Positions 1 to 8,871 of a DNA stretch of 49,927 nt are shown one piece after another. The stretch comes from Caldovatus sediminis (lineage in GTDB: Bacteria; Pseudomonadota; Alphaproteobacteria; Acetobacterales; Acetobacteraceae), in assembly GCF_014644455.1 (NCBI RefSeq), contig NZ_BMKS01000021.1:1-49927 (forward strand), written 5' to 3'. A program made the translations under genes and the position numbers. Position 1 is the first letter of the stretch. Each line of letters starts with the position of its first letter. The notes under the pieces are model-generated. The model was not told the DNA's origin and searched no databases. It was given only the letters and a program-made list of their open reading frames with translations.

Positions 1-31
1 TGGCGTCAAACAGGATGTCCTCGTAGGTCAT
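1..31 (-). CDS. Enoyl-CoA hydratase/isomerase-like protein, N-terminal fragment (runs off the window)
   Basis: The first ten codons of a leftward gene are visible and read MTYEDILFDA. A GGGAG ribosome-binding sequence lies about 8 bases upstream of the ATG. This opening resembles the usual start of crotonase-fold enoyl-CoA hydratases, but ten residues are too few for a firm call. The gene is divergent from the MarR regulator at 133, an arrangement common for MarR-controlled degradation genes, so it may be the regulator's target. That link is inference. Confidence 0.4.
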   Translation of the reverse strand, partial: MTYEDILFDA

Positions 32-132
32 GTCGCTGCTCCCTCAACCCACCATGGTCAGGCCGCCCGACACGCTGGCGGGCCGGATATGGCAATGGTA
101 TGCTTCATCTCCGCCGATAAGGCAAGATATTG

Positions 133-657
133 ATGAATCACCTCGCCAAAGATCGAGCGCCCGAAACGCCGCCGATGCGCGACGACGCGGCGGCCCGGTT
201 CGACATCGCCAACCGCCTGTTCCTGCGGCTGTACCAGGCCTCCAACCTGATGCACAAAACGGGAACCCGCGCGGTCAGCCGCTTCGGCGCCACCACCCAG
301 CAGTGGGCCGTGCTGGGGGCGCTCTCGCGCCCGGCGGTCCGCGACCGGGGCATGGCCGTCAAGGAGCTGATCGCCTTCCTGATGGTCAGCCGGCAGAACC
401 TCACCGCGGTGCTGGACCGGCTGGAGGGCGCGGGCCTGGTCGAGCGGGTCCGCGCCGCGGATGGCGATGGCCGGCTCCGCCACGTCCGGCTGACGCCGGC
501 GGGCGATCGGGTCTGGTCGGAGATGCTGGTCAACATCCGCCGGTACTACGAGGACGCCCTGGCGGACTTCTCCACCGAGGAGTGCGTGCAGCTGTTCCGT
601 CTGCTCGATCGGTTGCGGCACGCCCTCAGCCGGATGACCGGGCCGGAGGGCGAATGA
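133..657 (+). CDS. MarR family transcriptional regulator
   Basis: Winged helix-turn-helix repressor of the MarR family, 174 residues from the ATG at 133; a TTG immediately before it is an alternative start. Helical dimerisation segments lie at both ends. The DNA-binding core spans roughly residues 55-125, with a recognition helix MVSRQNLTAVLDRLE and a wing around DGDGRLRHVRLT. MarR proteins usually bind palindromes as dimers and release DNA when a small aromatic or acyl-CoA ligand binds. The leftward gene starting at position 31 is the natural target. The family is clear; the ligand is unknown. Confidence 0.9.
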   Translation: MNHLAKDRAPETPPMRDDAAARFDIANRLFLRLYQASNLMHKTGTRAVSRFGATTQQWAVLGALSRPAVRDRGMAVKELIAFLMVSRQNLTAVLDRLEGAGLVERVRAADGDGRLRHVRLTPAGDRVWSEMLVNIRRYYEDALADFSTEECVQLFRLLDRLRHALSRMTGPEGE

Positions 658-1401
658 GCGTCGCACGGCGGGACGGGGGCGGTCCTCGCCCGGCCACCCG
701 CGCGGCGACCGGCCTCGTCCGTCGCGCCGTTTCGCGCCCCCCGGCGGTGTCAGCGGTCCGCGATCTGCCCGCGCGGCTCCGCCGCGGGGAGCGAGCCCGC
801 GGCGGGGCGCCCGACGCCGGCAAGCCGCTTGCGCCTCGGCATCGCCGGCTCCCCAGCGCCGACGCCGGTCCTCCACCTCCGGACCCGGCGGCTTGCCGGG
901 CGGTGCAGCGGAGCGAGGAGCAGGAGGCCGCCGCCGGCCACCCTCGCGCCACCGGGGGGTCAGAGGCGCACCGGCCGCTCCACGCCGGCGCGCCCCACGC
1001 GCCCGAGGCGGAGACGGCGCACACCGCGTAGACGTGCGCCACGCCCGGCGGCGGCGCGGTGCCCGCCCACATCGCCCCGCGCAGCGGCACCGGCGCGATG
1101 GGCGCAGGCGGTCCTTCCGGCGCCAGCGGAGCAGCTCGCAGGTGCAGAAGTTCGGCTCGCGCTTCGGGGACCAGCGCAGAACGGCGTTGCCGCGCCCGTC
1201 GCCGCGCGCCTCGATCCATTGCGGGGCGGCCGGCCGCACCGCAGGCCGGAAGGGCGTGCCCCAGACGAGCGCCGTCGCGTAGGTCTCGAGCCGCAGCGGC
1301 GGCAGCCTGAGCCGCCCGCAAGGCCGAGGAGCAGGCGTCTGCCGGGACAGTCGCCCATGGATGCCGTCGCGCCATGGCGTCTCGCCTCCCTCCCGCCGGG
1401 A
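658..1401. other. Gene-poor 744-base stretch with degraded minus-strand coding remnant
   Basis: No intact gene is supported here. On the minus strand, about 1330 to 1140 reads like a real protein (pieces such as LETYATALVWGTPF and APQWIEARGDGRGNAVLRW). From about 1140 to 960 the protein-like reading continues in a different frame (GAMWAGTAPPPGVAHVYAVCAVS). Codon bias in both pieces is host-like. This looks like one gene broken by at least one frameshift, lying directly downstream of the damaged peptidase gene on the same strand. I do not recognise the protein. From 658 to about 950 I see nothing beyond GC-rich open frames. Confidence 0.35.
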
Positions 1402-3098
1402 TCAGGCGGCCGCGAGCGCCGCCTCCGCCGCGCGCACCACCCCGGCGAGCGCGCCGGGGGCGAAGGGCGAGACCAGCCCCGCCGACCGCGCCAGCGCCCG
1501 GAACGGCGCCGACCCGCCGCGCCCGCACAGCGCCACATAGGCGTCCAGCGCGCCGCGCGCGCCCAGAGCTGCATCGCGCAGCACAGCGCCAGCGCGTAGT
1601 CGATGTAGTAGAAGGGCGCGTCGTAGATGTGGTGCTTCGCCTGCCAGCGCCCGCCCTTCGCCGGATGGGCGAGGTCGCCGTAGTCGGTCCACGGCATGTA
1701 GCGCCGCTCCAGCCGTCGCCAGATCGCGTGCCGTTCCCCGGGCGTCGCGTCGGGGTGGGCGTACACCTCGTGCTGGAAGTGGTCCACGCAGGCGGCGTAG
1801 GGGAGGAAGGCGAGCGAGGCGACCAGGTGCATGCGGCGGAACCGTTCCGCCGCGTCCTCGCCCACCAGCAGGCCGATGTGGGGGTGGACGAGGAACTCCA
1901 GCCCCATGGAGTGGATCTCCGCCGCCTCCATGGTCGGCCAGAGCAGGTCGAGGAGCGGCTGGTCGCGGCTCTCCCAGCACTGGAAGGCGTGGCCCATCTC
2001 GAAGGCGTGGCCCATCTCGTGGGTGAGGACGCCGACGTCGTGATGCGTGCCGGTGAAGTTGGCGAAGACGAAGGGCACGCCGTGCGTCGGGAAGGCGGTG
2101 CAGAAGCCGCCGCCGGCCTTGCCCGGTCGGTTCCTCAGGTCGAGGAACCCGCCCTCCTCCATCAGCCGGAAGAAGGCGCCGAGCCGGGGGTGCAGGCGGT
2201 CGAACAGGGCGCGCGCCTGCGCGACCAGCGCGTCGTGGTCGCCGACGGGCTTCGGGTTGCCCTCCGGGTCCACCAGCGCCTCGTCCCAGAAGCGCAGGCG
2301 GTCCCAGCCCTGCGCGCGCCGGCGCGCCTCCAGCAGGCGCGCGACCAGCGGCACGACGCGCTCCGCCACCTCGTCGCGGTAGCGCGCGACCTCCTCCGGA
2401 CCGTAGTCGGTGCGGCGCATGCGGCGGTAGCCGAGCGGCGCGTAGGTGGCGTAGCCGAGCGTGCGCGCCATGCGGTGGCGCAGCCGCACCAGCGCGTCGT
2501 AGAGCGCGTCGAGCTCGGCCCCGTTCGCCGCGAAGAAGTCCCAGCGCAGGCGCTCGGCGTCGTGCCGCGTCCCGCGGTCGGGGTCCTCCGCGAAGGGGGC
2601 GAGGCCCGCCAGGTTGACCGTGGCCCCGCCGATGGCGAAGCGGGCGGAGGCGAGCAGTTCGGTGTAGCGGGCGGAGAGCCGCGCCTCCTCCTCCAGCTCG
2701 GCGGCGATCGCCGGGTCGAAGGTGGTGACGTCCATCTCCCACAGGCGCGGCGCGTGGCCGCCGGTCGCCGCCTCCAGCCCGGCGCGGTCCGGGTCGGCGA
2801 GCAGCCGGCGCTTCAGCGCGACCTCGTGCCCGGTCGCGACCGGCGCGAGGGCGTCGGCGTATGCGCGCGCCGCCCTGGCCGCGGGATCGTCCGTCGCCTG
2901 GGCGAAGCGCAGGCGCACCAGCGCGCTCCAGGTCTCGAGCGCGCGGCGCAGGCGGTCCCAGCGCGCCAGCGCCTCGGCGCGCGCCGCCGCGCCGCCGCGG
3001 TCGAGCAGGGCGTTCAGCTCGGCGTAGCGCGCGGCGAGGCCGTCGCGGGTCGGGGTCTCGGCGGCGATGTCGGCGAAGCGGATCGGTGGCGGCGACAT
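1402..3098 (-). pseudogene. M3 family oligoendopeptidase (PepF-like), frameshifted and with a duplicated active-site segment
   Basis: Zinc metallo-oligopeptidase of family M3 that would degrade short peptides in the cytoplasm. The reading starts at ATG 3098 (MSPPPIRFADIAAETP). It contains the HEMGH zinc site and, further on, EAAEIHSMGLEF, which supplies the third ligand Glu. Two lesions are visible. An 18-base unit is tandemly repeated at 1983-2000 and 2001-2018, giving HEMGHAFEMGHAFQ where the family has one copy. Near 1547-1566, in a GC-alternating run, the frame breaks after CAMQLWAR; the expected C-terminus (GALDAYVALCGRGGSAPF) continues in another frame to the TGA at 1402. One missing base would restore a protein of about 565 residues, normal for PepF-type enzymes. 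This is either a decaying gene or an assembly error. Confidence 0.8.
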
Positions 3099-3553
3099 GG
3101 GGATTCCCGGGCGGCGGGCGGGCAGGATGCGGGGATGCGGCGCGTCGGGTCCCCCTGCCCGGCCGCCCCGGATGCGCCGCGGCCGGAGCGCCGCCGGCAC
3201 CGCCGCGGCAGAGGGCGGCGCCGTCGCCCGGAAGCCCGCCCGCGCGGGACCGCGCCTAGGGCGGACCCGCGCCGCGCGTCAATCCCGCCGCGACGAGGCC
3301 GGTGCCGGGCGAGGCCGGCACCGGCTGCGCCCTTGCCGCGAGACCGCCGGGCGCCACCGGGACCGGGATCGCCATCGCCGCCAGGGGCCGCGCCGCGAAG
3401 GTCAGCCCGTGCGGCGGCCGCGCCAGGGCCATCGCCGCCGGCGAGGCGGTCAGCGCCGTCACCGGCCAGCGCAGCCCCCCGAGGGCGGGGCGGCCGGGCA
3501 GGACCGACACCGCCGCCTCGGCGGCGCCGGCGGCCGCCCAGAGCCGGCCGCGC
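3099..3553. other. 455-base stretch without a confident gene
   Basis: Lies between the peptidase start and the end of the coiled-coil protein gene, both on the minus strand. A minus-strand open frame ending at 3256 has a somewhat protein-like tail (RWPVTALTASPAAMALARPP), and a GTG near 3510 could start about 84 residues. I see no ribosome-binding site and no family signature, so I do not call it. Promoter elements for the peptidase gene may lie here but none is clear. Confidence 0.3.
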
Positions 3554-3850
3554 TCAGCGGTCGCGGAAGGCGATCGCGTTGCGCAGGGCGTGGGCGATCT
3601 GCTCGATGCGCCGCTCGAACCCCGCCGCCGCGGCGGGCCGCCCGGCGGCCTCCGCGCCGAGGACGCCGCGCAGGAGCGCGCCCTCGAGCTGCGCCGCCAT
3701 GTCCTCCATCGCGCGCCGCGCCGCCTCCACCCCGCTGCCCTCGACCGCGGCCCGCAGCGCGGCGATCTCGCCGAAGGCGGCGGCGAGCGCGGTCTCGAGG
3801 GCGACGATCTCGCCGCGCAGCTCGTCCAGCTCGTCGTCCGGCCCCTGCAT
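3554..3850 (-). CDS. Small coiled-coil hypothetical protein
   Basis: 98-residue protein starting at ATG 3850, with GGAGGATCC immediately upstream as ribosome-binding site. Residues 5-75 are rich in Glu, Ala and Leu with heptad-like spacing (ELDELRGEIVALETALAAAFGEIAALRAAVE), so a coiled coil is likely. There is no signal peptide or membrane segment. It lies 48 bases downstream of the phosphatase gene on the same strand and is probably co-transcribed with it. I do not recognise a family and its function is unknown. Confidence 0.65.
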   Translation of the reverse strand: MQGPDDELDELRGEIVALETALAAAFGEIAALRAAVEGSGVEAARRAMEDMAAQLEGALLRGVLGAEAAGRPAAAAGFERRIEQIAHALRNAIAFRDR

Positions 3851-3898
3851 GGATCCTCCGACGCTTCCGGGCCGCCGGCCCGCCGGGGGCCGCGATCC

Positions 3899-4540
3899 TC
3901 AACGCGCCTCGCGGCGGATCGGCGGCGCGGCGGCGAAGGGGCCGGCCGCGGTCCGCCAGCCGGTGGCGGCCACGACCTCCCGCCCCCGGCCGCCCTGCGA
4001 CATCTGCTCCGCGAGCTCGGGCCGCGCCGCGAGCTGCCGCCGGTAGACCGCGCGCGCCGCCGCGGCCAGCTCGCCACCCCGGCCGAGCGCGGCGTCGCCG
4101 AGCTCGAGCAGGCGCAGGTTGGGCCAGGCCTTCGGCCGGATCCGCAGGACCTCCGCCAGGATCCCGCCGGCCGGGTGGTCGGGCAGCGCCTGGGCGAGGA
4201 TCAGCGCCAGGGACGCTGTGGACCGCGACACCCCGGCATGGCAGTGGACGAGCAGGTGCCCGCCGGCCGGGAGTGGCTCCGCCAGGAGGCCGCGGCCGAA
4301 CGCCAGGAGCTCGTCCACATGCTCCGCGCGCGGAGGCGCCGTCCCGGGCAGTTCCTCGATGACGTCGTGGAAGCGCAGTTCCAGCCTGCGGTGCTCGCCG
4401 TAGGCGCCGAACGCCTCCGGCACCGGCCAGCCCGGGTCGAGGATGGACAGCACGTGGCTCACGCCGGCCGCGCAATGACCGTTCAGTTCCTCGATGCCGC
4501 AGACGGTGATCCGGAAGGGGACGATGGTCGTGTCGGTCAT
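3899..4540 (-). CDS. Dual-specificity-type protein tyrosine phosphatase
   Basis: 213-residue cysteine-dependent phosphatase starting at ATG 4540, preceded by GGAACAGGA. The catalytic P-loop is HCHAGVSRS, with nucleophile Cys100 and phosphate-binding Arg106, fitting HC-X5-R. Asp59 in RFHDV is a candidate general acid. The short chain and the S-R-S loop resemble DSP-type and bacterial PTP enzymes acting on phosphotyrosine or other phosphoesters in the cytoplasm. Its substrate cannot be inferred. The next gene downstream on the same strand is the small coiled-coil protein, 48 bases away. Confidence 0.85.
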   Translation of the reverse strand: MTDTTIVPFRITVCGIEELNGHCAAGVSHVLSILDPGWPVPEAFGAYGEHRRLELRFHDVIEELPGTAPPRAEHVDELLAFGRGLLAEPLPAGGHLLVHCHAGVSRSTASLALILAQALPDHPAGGILAEVLRIRPKAWPNLRLLELGDAALGRGGELAAAARAVYRRQLAARPELAEQMSQGGRGREVVAATGWRTAAGPFAAAPPIRREAR

Positions 4541-4807
4541 TCCTGTTCCGCCGGGTCGCGCCCGCGCATGCGTGCGGCACCTTCGCCACACGGTGCCGCC
4601 GCCCGCGGCCACTCTCAGAGATGGTCGCCGTGCCGGGCATGGCCAAGGTCGTCGCCGCGGGGAGCCGCGCGCCGCCGACGAAACGGGTGGGCGCGACGGG
4701 TCGCGGCCCGCGACACGGTTTCGCCCCCGTGCCGGGCGCGGGCCCGAGCCTCGCCGGCTCCGGCGGAGGCGTGCGATAGTCGCGCCTTCCGAGGGAGGAC
4801 CGACGCC

Positions 4808-5815
4808 ATGACGCCGACGCCGACGCCGCCCGGCGGCCGCCGCCACCGCCGCCGGGATCTGCTCGCGATCGGGGCCGGGGCCTGGCTGGCCGCGCCGCGG
4901 CGCCCGCGCGCCCAGGGAGGGTTCCCCAACCGCGCGGTGCGCATCGTCGTGCCCTACGCCGCGGGCGGGCCGAGCGACATCATCGCCCGCGCCATCGCCG
5001 AGCGCCTGTTCGAGGCCTGGGGCCAGCCGGTCGTCGTCGAGAACCGGCCCGGCGCCGGCGCCACGATCGGCGCCGAGCACGTCGCGCGCGCCGCGCCGGA
5101 CGGACACACCCTGCTGCTCGCCGCCTCGGCGCATGTCATGAACCCGCCGCTGATGCCGCACCTGACCTACCACCCGGTGCGCGGCTTCGCGCCGATCCTG
5201 CAGGTCGCGTACCACCCGATGATCCTGGTGGTGCACCCCTCGGTGCCGGCCAGCAGTTTCGCCGAGTTCCAGGCGCTGGCGCGGCGCCAGGAGGGCGGGG
5301 TGACGATCGGCTCGGCGGGGGTCGGCAACGCCTCGCATCTCGCCGCGGCGCTGCTCGGGGTGGAGGCGGGCTTCCCGTTCACCCACGTGCCCTACAACGG
5401 CTCGGCGCCCTCGATGACGGCGCTGGTCTCGGGCCAGGTGCAGGCCTCCTTCCTCAACTCCACCGTCGCGACGCAGCAGGTGCGCGCCGGACGGCTGCGC
5501 GCGCTCGCCGCGACCAGCCTCGAGCGCTGGCGCGAGCTGCCGGAGGTGCCGACGGTGGCGGAACTCGGCCATCCCGGCTTCGAGGTCGGCGCCTGGTACG
5601 GGTTCCTCGGCCCCGCCGGCCTGCCCGAGCCGATCGTGGCGAAGCTGCACCGCGACCTGCGCGCCGCCGTGCAGGCGCCGGCGGTGCGCGAGCGGATCAC
5701 CGGCGCCGGCCTCGACCTGCGCGATGCCGGCCCGGCGGAGTTCCGGCGCATCATGGAGACCGAGCTGGCGAAGTGGGAACGCGTGATCCGCGCCGCGGGG
5801 ATCCGCCCCGACTAG
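4808..5815 (+). CDS. Tripartite tricarboxylate transporter substrate-binding protein (Bug family)
   Basis: Periplasmic receptor of the Bug/TctC family, 335 residues from ATG 4808, with GAGGGAGGAC upstream. The N-terminus is a Tat-like signal (RRHRRRDLLAIGAGAWLA), with likely cleavage near PRAQGG. Hallmarks are FPNRAVRIVVPYAAGGPSD, the ENRPGAGATIGAE segment and VPYNGSAPSMTALVSGQVQ. These proteins bind carboxylates such as citrate or aromatic acids. No TctA/TctB membrane genes are next to it, so this is one of the orphan receptors common in Acetobacteraceae and Burkholderiales. A hairpin terminator follows directly. Confidence 0.93.
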   Translation: MTPTPTPPGGRRHRRRDLLAIGAGAWLAAPRRPRAQGGFPNRAVRIVVPYAAGGPSDIIARAIAERLFEAWGQPVVVENRPGAGATIGAEHVARAAPDGHTLLLAASAHVMNPPLMPHLTYHPVRGFAPILQVAYHPMILVVHPSVPASSFAEFQALARRQEGGVTIGSAGVGNASHLAAALLGVEAGFPFTHVPYNGSAPSMTALVSGQVQASFLNSTVATQQVRAGRLRALAATSLERWRELPEVPTVAELGHPGFEVGAWYGFLGPAGLPEPIVAKLHRDLRAAVQAPAVRERITGAGLDLRDAGPAEFRRIMETELAKWERVIRAAGIRPD

Positions 5816-5821
5816 CCGAAC

Positions 5822-5843
5822 CGCCCCCGGCCCGGCGGGGGCG
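5822..5843 (+). terminator. Hairpin terminator after the Bug receptor gene
   Basis: Perfect 8-bp stem CGCCCCCG / CGGGGGCG with a 6-base loop, starting 6 bases after the stop codon and followed by TTC. The T tract is weak, as is usual in GC-rich genomes. Confidence 0.6.
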
Positions 5844-6028
5844 TTCGCGGCGCGCGCCAGGACGGGCGCGTCAGGCCGGACAAGACCGCGCGCCTGCCCT
5901 CATGCGGGCCGCGAGCCGGCGCGCACGCCCGCGTCGACGTGCCGCGGCGCGGCGGTTCCGCCGCCCCCGGTCGCATCCGGCCCGATCCGCGACACCGGCC
6001 GCGGTCGCGCACGGCGCGTGCGTCTCCC

Positions 6029-7447
6029 TCAATGGCCCGCGTTGGCGGCCGAGAAGTCCGGCGCCTGGAGGCCGCTCGCCCGCAGCTGGCGCGCGATCTC
6101 GGCCTTCAGCCGCTCCAGCCCCTCGGCGCTCCGCGCCTCCGCCCGCGCGACCAGCACGGCCTGGGTGTTGGAGGCGCGCAGCAGCCACCAGCCGTCCTCG
6201 GTGAGGACGCGCACGCCGTCCACGTCCTGCACCCGGGCGCCTTCCGCGGCGAGGCGGTCCTTGACCTCCTGCACCACCGCGAACTTCCGCTCCTCCGGGC
6301 AGTCGAAGCGCAGTTCCGGCGTGTTGATCACCCTGGGCAGCGCGGCGCGGATCGCGGAGAGCGGGCGGTCGGAGCGGGCGAGCACGCCGAGCAGGCGCAC
6401 GGCGGCGTAGAGCGCGTCGTCGAAGCCGTACCAGCGGTCGGCGAAGAAGATGTGGCCCGACATCTCGCCGGCGAGCGGCGCGCCGGTCTCGGCCATCTTC
6501 GCCTTGATCAGCGAGTGGCCGGTCTTCCACATCAGGGGATTGCCGCCGGCCCTGGCGATCTCGTCGAACAGCACCTGGCTCGCCTTGACGTCGGCGATGA
6601 TGGTGGCGCCGGGGCGCTGGCGCAGCACGTCGCGGGCGAGGATCACCATCATCTGGTCGCCGAACAGGATCCCGCCCTGGTCGTCCACCAGGCCGATGCG
6701 GTCGGCGTCGCCGTCGAAGGCGATGCCGAGATCGGCCTTCTCGCGCGCCACCTCCTCGATGAGCTGGGCGAGGTTGCGCGGCACGGTGGGATCGGGGTGG
6801 TGGTTGGGGAAGGTGCCGTCCACCGCGGCGTTGATGACGAAGTGCTCGCCCGGCAGGCGCGCGACGAGGCGCTTCAGCACCTCGCCCGCGGCGCCGTTGC
6901 CGGGGTCCCAGACGACGCGGAGCCGGCGCTCGCCGCCGTCGTAGTCGCGCAGCAGGCGGGCGACATAGTCCCCGGCGAGGTCCACCCGCCTGTCGGAGCC
7001 CTCGGCGGAGGCGGGCACCACGTCGCCCTCCGCCGCCATGCGGCCGATCTCCCGGATCTGCGCGCCGAAGAACGGCTTCCTGCCGAGCATCATCTTGAAG
7101 CCGTTGTAGTCCGGCGGGTTGTGGCTGCCGGTGACCATCACCGCGCCGTCCGTCTCCAGCGCGTGGGCGGCGTAGTAGAGCATCGGCGTCGGGCCGAGGC
7201 CGATGCGCAGCACCTCGAGCCCGCAGGCGCGCAGGCCGGCGACGAGCTGCGGCTCGAGGTCGGGCGAGGAGAGCCGGCCGTCGTAGCCGACCGCGACGCG
7301 GCCCCGGCCGCCCTCGCGCACGACGATCGAGCCGAAGCAGCGGCCGATGGCGAAGGCGTCCTCGGGCTTCAGCGTCTTCCCGACGACGCCGCGGATGTCG
7401 TACTCGCGCAGCACGGTCGGGTCGAAGCGGTGGTGGAAGACGGTCAT
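6029..7447 (-). CDS. Phosphomannomutase/phosphoglucomutase
   Basis: 472-residue alpha-D-phosphohexomutase (AlgC/PgmG type) interconverting sugar-6-phosphate and sugar-1-phosphate, which feeds nucleotide-sugar synthesis for exopolysaccharide or LPS. All four family loops are present: the phosphoserine loop TGSHNPP with Ser108, the metal loop DGDADR, the sugar-specificity loop GEMSGH and the phosphate-binding RASNTQ near the C-terminus. The length is normal. It follows the UDP-glucose dehydrogenase gene on the same strand with a 26-base gap, so the two are probably one operon: glucose-1-phosphate would lead to UDP-glucose and then UDP-glucuronate. Confidence 0.95.
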   Translation of the reverse strand: MTVFHHRFDPTVLREYDIRGVVGKTLKPEDAFAIGRCFGSIVVREGGRGRVAVGYDGRLSSPDLEPQLVAGLRACGLEVLRIGLGPTPMLYYAAHALETDGAVMVTGSHNPPDYNGFKMMLGRKPFFGAQIREIGRMAAEGDVVPASAEGSDRRVDLAGDYVARLLRDYDGGERRLRVVWDPGNGAAGEVLKRLVARLPGEHFVINAAVDGTFPNHHPDPTVPRNLAQLIEEVAREKADLGIAFDGDADRIGLVDDQGGILFGDQMMVILARDVLRQRPGATIIADVKASQVLFDEIARAGGNPLMWKTGHSLIKAKMAETGAPLAGEMSGHIFFADRWYGFDDALYAAVRLLGVLARSDRPLSAIRAALPRVINTPELRFDCPEERKFAVVQEVKDRLAAEGARVQDVDGVRVLTEDGWWLLRASNTQAVLVARAEARSAEGLERLKAEIARQLRASGLQAPDFSAANAGH

Positions 7448-7473
7448 TCGCGAAGTCTCCGCGCCTTGGCCCG

Positions 7474-8784
7474 TCACGGGCGTCCGATGGAGTGGTAGCG
7501 GAACCCGGCCTCGCGCATCGCGGCCGGGTCCCAGACGTTGCGCAGGTCGAGCACGACGTCGCCGCGCATCGCCGCGCGCAGGCGGTCGGGCGAGAGCGCC
7601 CGGAACTCGTTCCACTCGGTCAGCAGCACCAGCGCGTCGGCGCCCTGCGCCGCCTCCAACGCGCCGGCCGCGTACTCGATGCCCGCCGCGGGCAGCAGCG
7701 CGCGCGCGTTCTCCATCCCCGCGGGGTCGAAGGCGCGCAGCCTCGCGCCCGCCTCGACCAGCCTCGGGACGACGGCGAGCGAGGGGGCGTCGCGCATGTC
7801 GTCCGTCTCCGGCTTGAAGGTCAGGCCGAGCACGGCGATGGCGAGCCCGGCGACGGAGCCGCCGCAGGCGGCGATGACGCGCTCGGCCATGCGCGCCTTG
7901 CGCGCCTCGTTGACCGCGATGGTGGTCTCGACCAGGCGGGCCGGGGCGCCGAGGCTCTGCGCGGTGCGGGCGAGGGCGAGCGTGTCCTTGGGGAAGCAGC
8001 TCCCGCCGTAGCCCGGGCCGGGGTGGAGGAACTTGCGCCCGATCCGCCCGTCGAGGCCGATGCCGCGCGCCACGTCGTGCACGTCCGCCCCGGCGGCTTC
8101 GCACAGGTCGGCCATCTCGTTGATGAAGGTGATCTTCATCGCGAGGAAGGCGTTGGCGGCGTACTTGATCAGCTCCGCGGTCTCGATCGAGGTCGCGACG
8201 ATCGGCGTCTCGATCAGGTAGAGCGGGCGGTAGAGGCGGCGCAGCACCTCGCGCGCGCGCTCCGAGTCGGTGCCGATCACGACCCTGTCGGGGCGCATGA
8301 AGTCGCCGATCGCGCTGCCCTCGCGCAGGAACTCCGGGTTGGAGGCGACGGCGATGTCGAGGTCGGGGCGGACGCGGCGCACCAGCTCCTGCACCCGCCG
8401 GCCGGTGCCGACGGGGACGGTGGACTTGGTGACGAGCACCAGGGGGTCCTCGGCGGCTCGGGCGACCTGCTCGGCCGCGGCGAAGACGTAGGAGAGGTCG
8501 GCGTGGCCGTCGCCGCGCCGGCTCGGCGTGCCGACGGCGAGGAACACGGCGTCGGCGCCGCGCACCGCCGCGGCGAGGTCGGTGGTGAAGGAGAGCCGCC
8601 GGTCGCGCAGGTTGTCGGCGACGAGGCGGTCGAGGCCCGGCTCGTAGATCGGGATGCGGCCCTCGCGCAGCGCGGCGATCCGCGCGGCGTCGGTGTCCAC
8701 GACGCGCACCTCGACCCCGAATTCCGCGAAGCACGCGCCCGAGACCAGCCCGACATAGCCGGCCCCCACCATCGCGATGCGCAT
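7474..8784 (-). CDS. ugd: UDP-glucose 6-dehydrogenase
   Basis: 436-residue UDP-glucose/GDP-mannose dehydrogenase making UDP-glucuronate with two NAD+. An N-terminal Rossmann motif ([20 protein letters not shown]) is followed by the [10 protein letters not shown] segment and [12 protein letters not shown]. The catalytic Cys263 sits in [11 protein letters not shown], and the C-terminal UDP-binding domain carries [14 protein letters not shown]. Length and motifs are complete. It is probably transcribed with the downstream phosphohexomutase gene, 26 bases away. The product would serve capsule, LPS or exopolysaccharide synthesis. No glycosyltransferase of such a pathway lies directly beside it. 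Confidence 0.96.
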   Translation of the reverse strand: MRIAMVGAGYVGLVSGACFAEFGVEVRVVDTDAARIAALREGRIPIYEPGLDRLVADNLRDRRLSFTTDLAAAVRGADAVFLAVGTPSRRGDGHADLSYVFAAAEQVARAAEDPLVLVTKSTVPVGTGRRVQELVRRVRPDLDIAVASNPEFLREGSAIGDFMRPDRVVIGTDSERAREVLRRLYRPLYLIETPIVATSIETAELIKYAANAFLAMKITFINEMADLCEAAGADVHDVARGIGLDGRIGRKFLHPGPGYGGSCFPKDTLALARTAQSLGAPARLVETTIAVNEARKARMAERVIAACGGSVAGLAIAVLGLTFKPETDDMRDAPSLAVVPRLVEAGARLRAFDPAGMENARALLPAAGIEYAAGALEAAQGADALVLLTEWNEFRALSPDRLRAAMRGDVVLDLRNVWDPAAMREAGFRYHSIGRP

Positions 8785-8871
8785 CCGCCGCTCCCCTCAA
8801 CCGCCTGATGCGCGGCCCGCACGGTGCCGGCAACACATTTCCCCGGGAGCCGCCATCACGGGCGCCTCGCG

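Noticed and set aside
3256..3510. Possible small minus-strand gene of about 84 codons starting at a GTG
   Set aside because: No ribosome-binding site, no recognisable family and an arbitrary start; kept only as a note in the intergenic entry.
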